Shown here: one piece after another, positions 62,365 to 64,000 of the stretch
Numbering within the stretch: position 1 is the stretch's first letter
Layout of the letters: every line of letters begins with the position of its first letter
Source: Ancylobacter sp. IITR112
GTDB lineage: Bacteria; Pseudomonadota; Alphaproteobacteria; Rhizobiales; Xanthobacteraceae
DNA length: 64,000 bases
Direction: 5' to 3'
Assembly: GCF_041415945.1 (NCBI RefSeq)
Contig: NZ_JBGCUS010000001.1
Coordinates: 868,001 to 932,000, forward strand
Notes under the pieces: generated by a model
The model's input: only the letters and a program-made list of their open reading frames with translations
What the model was told of the DNA's origin: nothing
The model's database searches: none
Position numbers and translations under genes: made by a program

Positions 62365-63987
62365 ATGGATCTCTTTCTGCATTATCTGGGCATGCCCTAT
62401 CTCCTCGACGGGGTGGGCTACACGCTCCTCATCACCGTGCTCGGCCTGCTCGGTGGGCTGGCCATGGGCGTCGTCCTCGCCGCCATGCAGCTCTCGCGCT
62501 TCAGCACGCTGGCGATCATGGCGCGGGCCTATGCGATCGTGTTCCGCGGCACCCCGCTGATCCTGCAGATGGTCTTTTGCTACAATGCCTTGCCGTTGAT
62601 CGGGATCAAGCTTTCCGCCATCTCCGCCGCCAGTCTCGCGCTGGCCCTCAACGAGGCGCCATTTATCGCGGAAATCCTGCGCGCCAACGTGCTCGGCGTG
62701 GAGCGCGGGCAGGTGAGCGCGGGGCAGGCGCTGGGCATGACTCCGGCCGCCATCATGCGCCGCATCATCGCCCCGCAGGCGATCCGCTCCATGGTGCCGG
62801 CGCTCGGCAATGAGGCGGTGAGCGCCCTGAAGAATTCGTCGCTCGCTTCCGTGGTGGCGGTGCAGGAACTGACCCTGCGCTCGACGCAACTGGCGTCGGC
62901 GACCTTCGATTTCTTCTCCATCTTCTTCGCTTCCGGGCTTATGTACCTAGTGCTGACCGGCGCGATCGCGGTGATCCAGATCGTGGTCGAGATGCTGCTC
63001 GACCTCGACCGCCCGCCGCCGCGGGAGCAACTGCGCCGTTTCCTGCGCGCGCTTGTGCCCGGCCGGCCCGATGCCGCTGTCGAAGCGCCGCCCCCCGCTA
63101 TCACCCCGCCGGATGTCGCGCGGGAGATCGTGCAGGAGGTCGCCGCCGATCCGCTACCGCCGGCGGCTGCCAAGCCCGCCCGGCGCGACGCTGCCGCCCG
63201 CGCCGCCCGCCTTGCCGGCAACAGCGTCGCGGTGGAGGTGCGCGGGTTGCGCAAGCGCTACGGCACGCAGATCGTGCTGGACGGCGTGGACCTGACGGTG
63301 CGCGCGGGCGAAGTGGTGGCGCTGCTCGGGCCGTCCGGCTCCGGCAAGTCCACCCTGCTGCGCTGCATCAATCGGCTGGAAGGCTGGGAGGACGGCATCA
63401 TCCGTGTGGGTGGCCGGGCGCTGGGGACCGATGCCAGCGGCCGCCCGCTGTCGCCGCGCCTTATCGCCCAGATGCGCGCCAGCGTCGGTGTCGGCATGGT
63501 GTTCCAGCAATTCAACCTGTTCGCCCATCTCACCGCCCGCGAGAACATCGCCGGCCCGCTGCGCTGGGTGCAGGGTCTTTCGCGCTTCGACGCCGACCGG
63601 CGTGCCCGCGAACTGCTGGAGCGCATCGGTCTCGCCCATCGAGCGGATGCGCTGCCGCGCCATCTCTCCGGCGGGCAGCAGCAGCGTGTCGCCATCGCCC
63701 GCGCCGTGGCGCCGGCGCCGACCGTGCTGCTGCTCGACGAGCCGACTTCCGCGCTCGATCCCGAACTGGTGGGCGAGGTGCTGGAAGTGATCCGGCGGCT
63801 GGCGGTGGAGGAGGGGCTCGCCATGATCATCTCCACCCATCAATTGCGCTTTGCCGGCGATGTCGCTGATCGCATCGTCTTTCTCTCCGGGGGTGTGATC
63901 ATCGAGGAGGGGCCGGCGGCGCAGATTCTCACGGCCCCGTCCCATCCGCTCACCGCGCGCTTCCTCAGTTCAATGACTGCCGACTAG
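62365..63987 (+). CDS. Fused amino-acid ABC transporter permease/ATPase
   Basis: A 540-aa fusion. Residues 1-220 form a HisM-type permease with four or five spans (GYTLLITVLGLLGGLAMGVV) and the EAA loop NEAPFIAEILRANVLGVERGQ through GQALGMTP. An Ala/Pro-rich linker (about 220-290) leads into the ATPase: Walker A GPSGSGKSTLLRCIN, Q-loop VGMVFQQFNLFAHL, signature LSGGQQQRVAIARA, Walker B VLLLDEPTSALDPE, H-loop ISTHQLRFA. Fused permease-ATPase proteins of this type are known in proteobacteria; two copies would make the full transporter with the binding protein at 61358. The ATG at 62365 (MDLFLHYLGMPYL) is preferred over the in-frame TTG at 62350. Confidence 0.9.
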   Translation: MDLFLHYLGMPYLLDGVGYTLLITVLGLLGGLAMGVVLAAMQLSRFSTLAIMARAYAIVFRGTPLILQMVFCYNALPLIGIKLSAISAASLALALNEAPFIAEILRANVLGVERGQVSAGQALGMTPAAIMRRIIAPQAIRSMVPALGNEAVSALKNSSLASVVAVQELTLRSTQLASATFDFFSIFFASGLMYLVLTGAIAVIQIVVEMLLDLDRPPPREQLRRFLRALVPGRPDAAVEAPPPAITPPDVAREIVQEVAADPLPPAAAKPARRDAAARAARLAGNSVAVEVRGLRKRYGTQIVLDGVDLTVRAGEVVALLGPSGSGKSTLLRCINRLEGWEDGIIRVGGRALGTDASGRPLSPRLIAQMRASVGVGMVFQQFNLFAHLTARENIAGPLRWVQGLSRFDADRRARELLERIGLAHRADALPRHLSGGQQQRVAIARAVAPAPTVLLLDEPTSALDPELVGEVLEVIRRLAVEEGLAMIISTHQLRFAGDVADRIVFLSGGVIIEEGPAAQILTAPSHPLTARFLSSMTAD

Positions 63988-64000
63988 GCGCGCCGCCGCG

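Overview
The window looks like chromosome of a GC-rich alphaproteobacterium. Hyphomicrobiales is most likely, perhaps a Xanthobacteraceae relative, but the genus is inferred only from gene content: an IalB-family protein, a Ti-type TraA relaxase, PAS/HWE-rich signalling and AmiE/CbtAB accessory genes. Core genes (ppx, rlmE, guaB, an RsmB-family methyltransferase, guaA) have uniformly GC-rich codon use and flank a long block of accessory DNA.

Left part (1-18982). A resolvase-like regulator without its catalytic residues is divergent from a giant autotransporter (1202-8494). The autotransporter passenger is a long run of Asp/Gly-rich rungs with RTX-like GGxGxD motifs, arranged in 549-bp and 537-bp higher-order repeats. 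An IalB-like periplasmic protein, ppx and rlmE follow. A small AT-richer two-gene insertion (HEPN protein plus unknown partner) and a DHA2 exporter come next. A purine/RNA-modification stretch (guaB, MAPEG, RsmB-family, guaA) ends this part.

Integrative and mobilizable element (18963-50563, 31.6 kb). The last 20 nt of guaA are repeated exactly at 50544-50563, so this block sits in the guaA 3' end. Its left end holds a P4-type tyrosine integrase, an AlpA-like protein, a TraA relaxase, a recognisable Ti/Q-type oriT and TraC/TraD-like genes. No type IV secretion genes are visible. The cargo has three parts: (a) a plus-strand operon cbtB-cbtA-tubulin-like A-small protein-tubulin-like B-MoxR ATPase-VWA protein-tubulin-like C, followed by selO; (b) a minus-strand amide operon amiC (split by an IS3-family element)-amiR-amiE-MoxR ATPase-VWA protein, with a terminator in the amiE leader; (c) a second plus-strand operon cbtB-cbtA-two unknown proteins-CobW GTPase-thioredoxin-like ferredoxin. 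Parts (a) and (c) begin with an identical 1,224-bp promoter-cbtBA cassette, spaced exactly 19.2 kb. A HigB/RelE-type toxin-antitoxin pair lies at the right end.

The most promising candidate for an undescribed system is part (a): three tubulin/FtsZ-superfamily proteins, one with a degraded GTP-binding signature, co-transcribed with a MoxR/VWA pair and a cobalt transporter. A paralogous MoxR/VWA pair sits in the neighbouring amidase operon.

Right part (50564-64000). A remnant of an outer-membrane beta-barrel gene and a 36-nt near-perfect hairpin adjoin attR. A three-gene minus-strand operon (MFS exporter, GT1 glycosyltransferase, P450-reductase fusion) follows; its content suggests hydroxylation, glycosylation and export of a lipid. 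An integrase-arm-like repeat at 57335-57353 hints that this operon may have been a second element in the same hot spot. A multi-PAS hybrid histidine kinase and a polar amino-acid ABC transporter (binding protein plus a fused permease-ATPase) complete the window.
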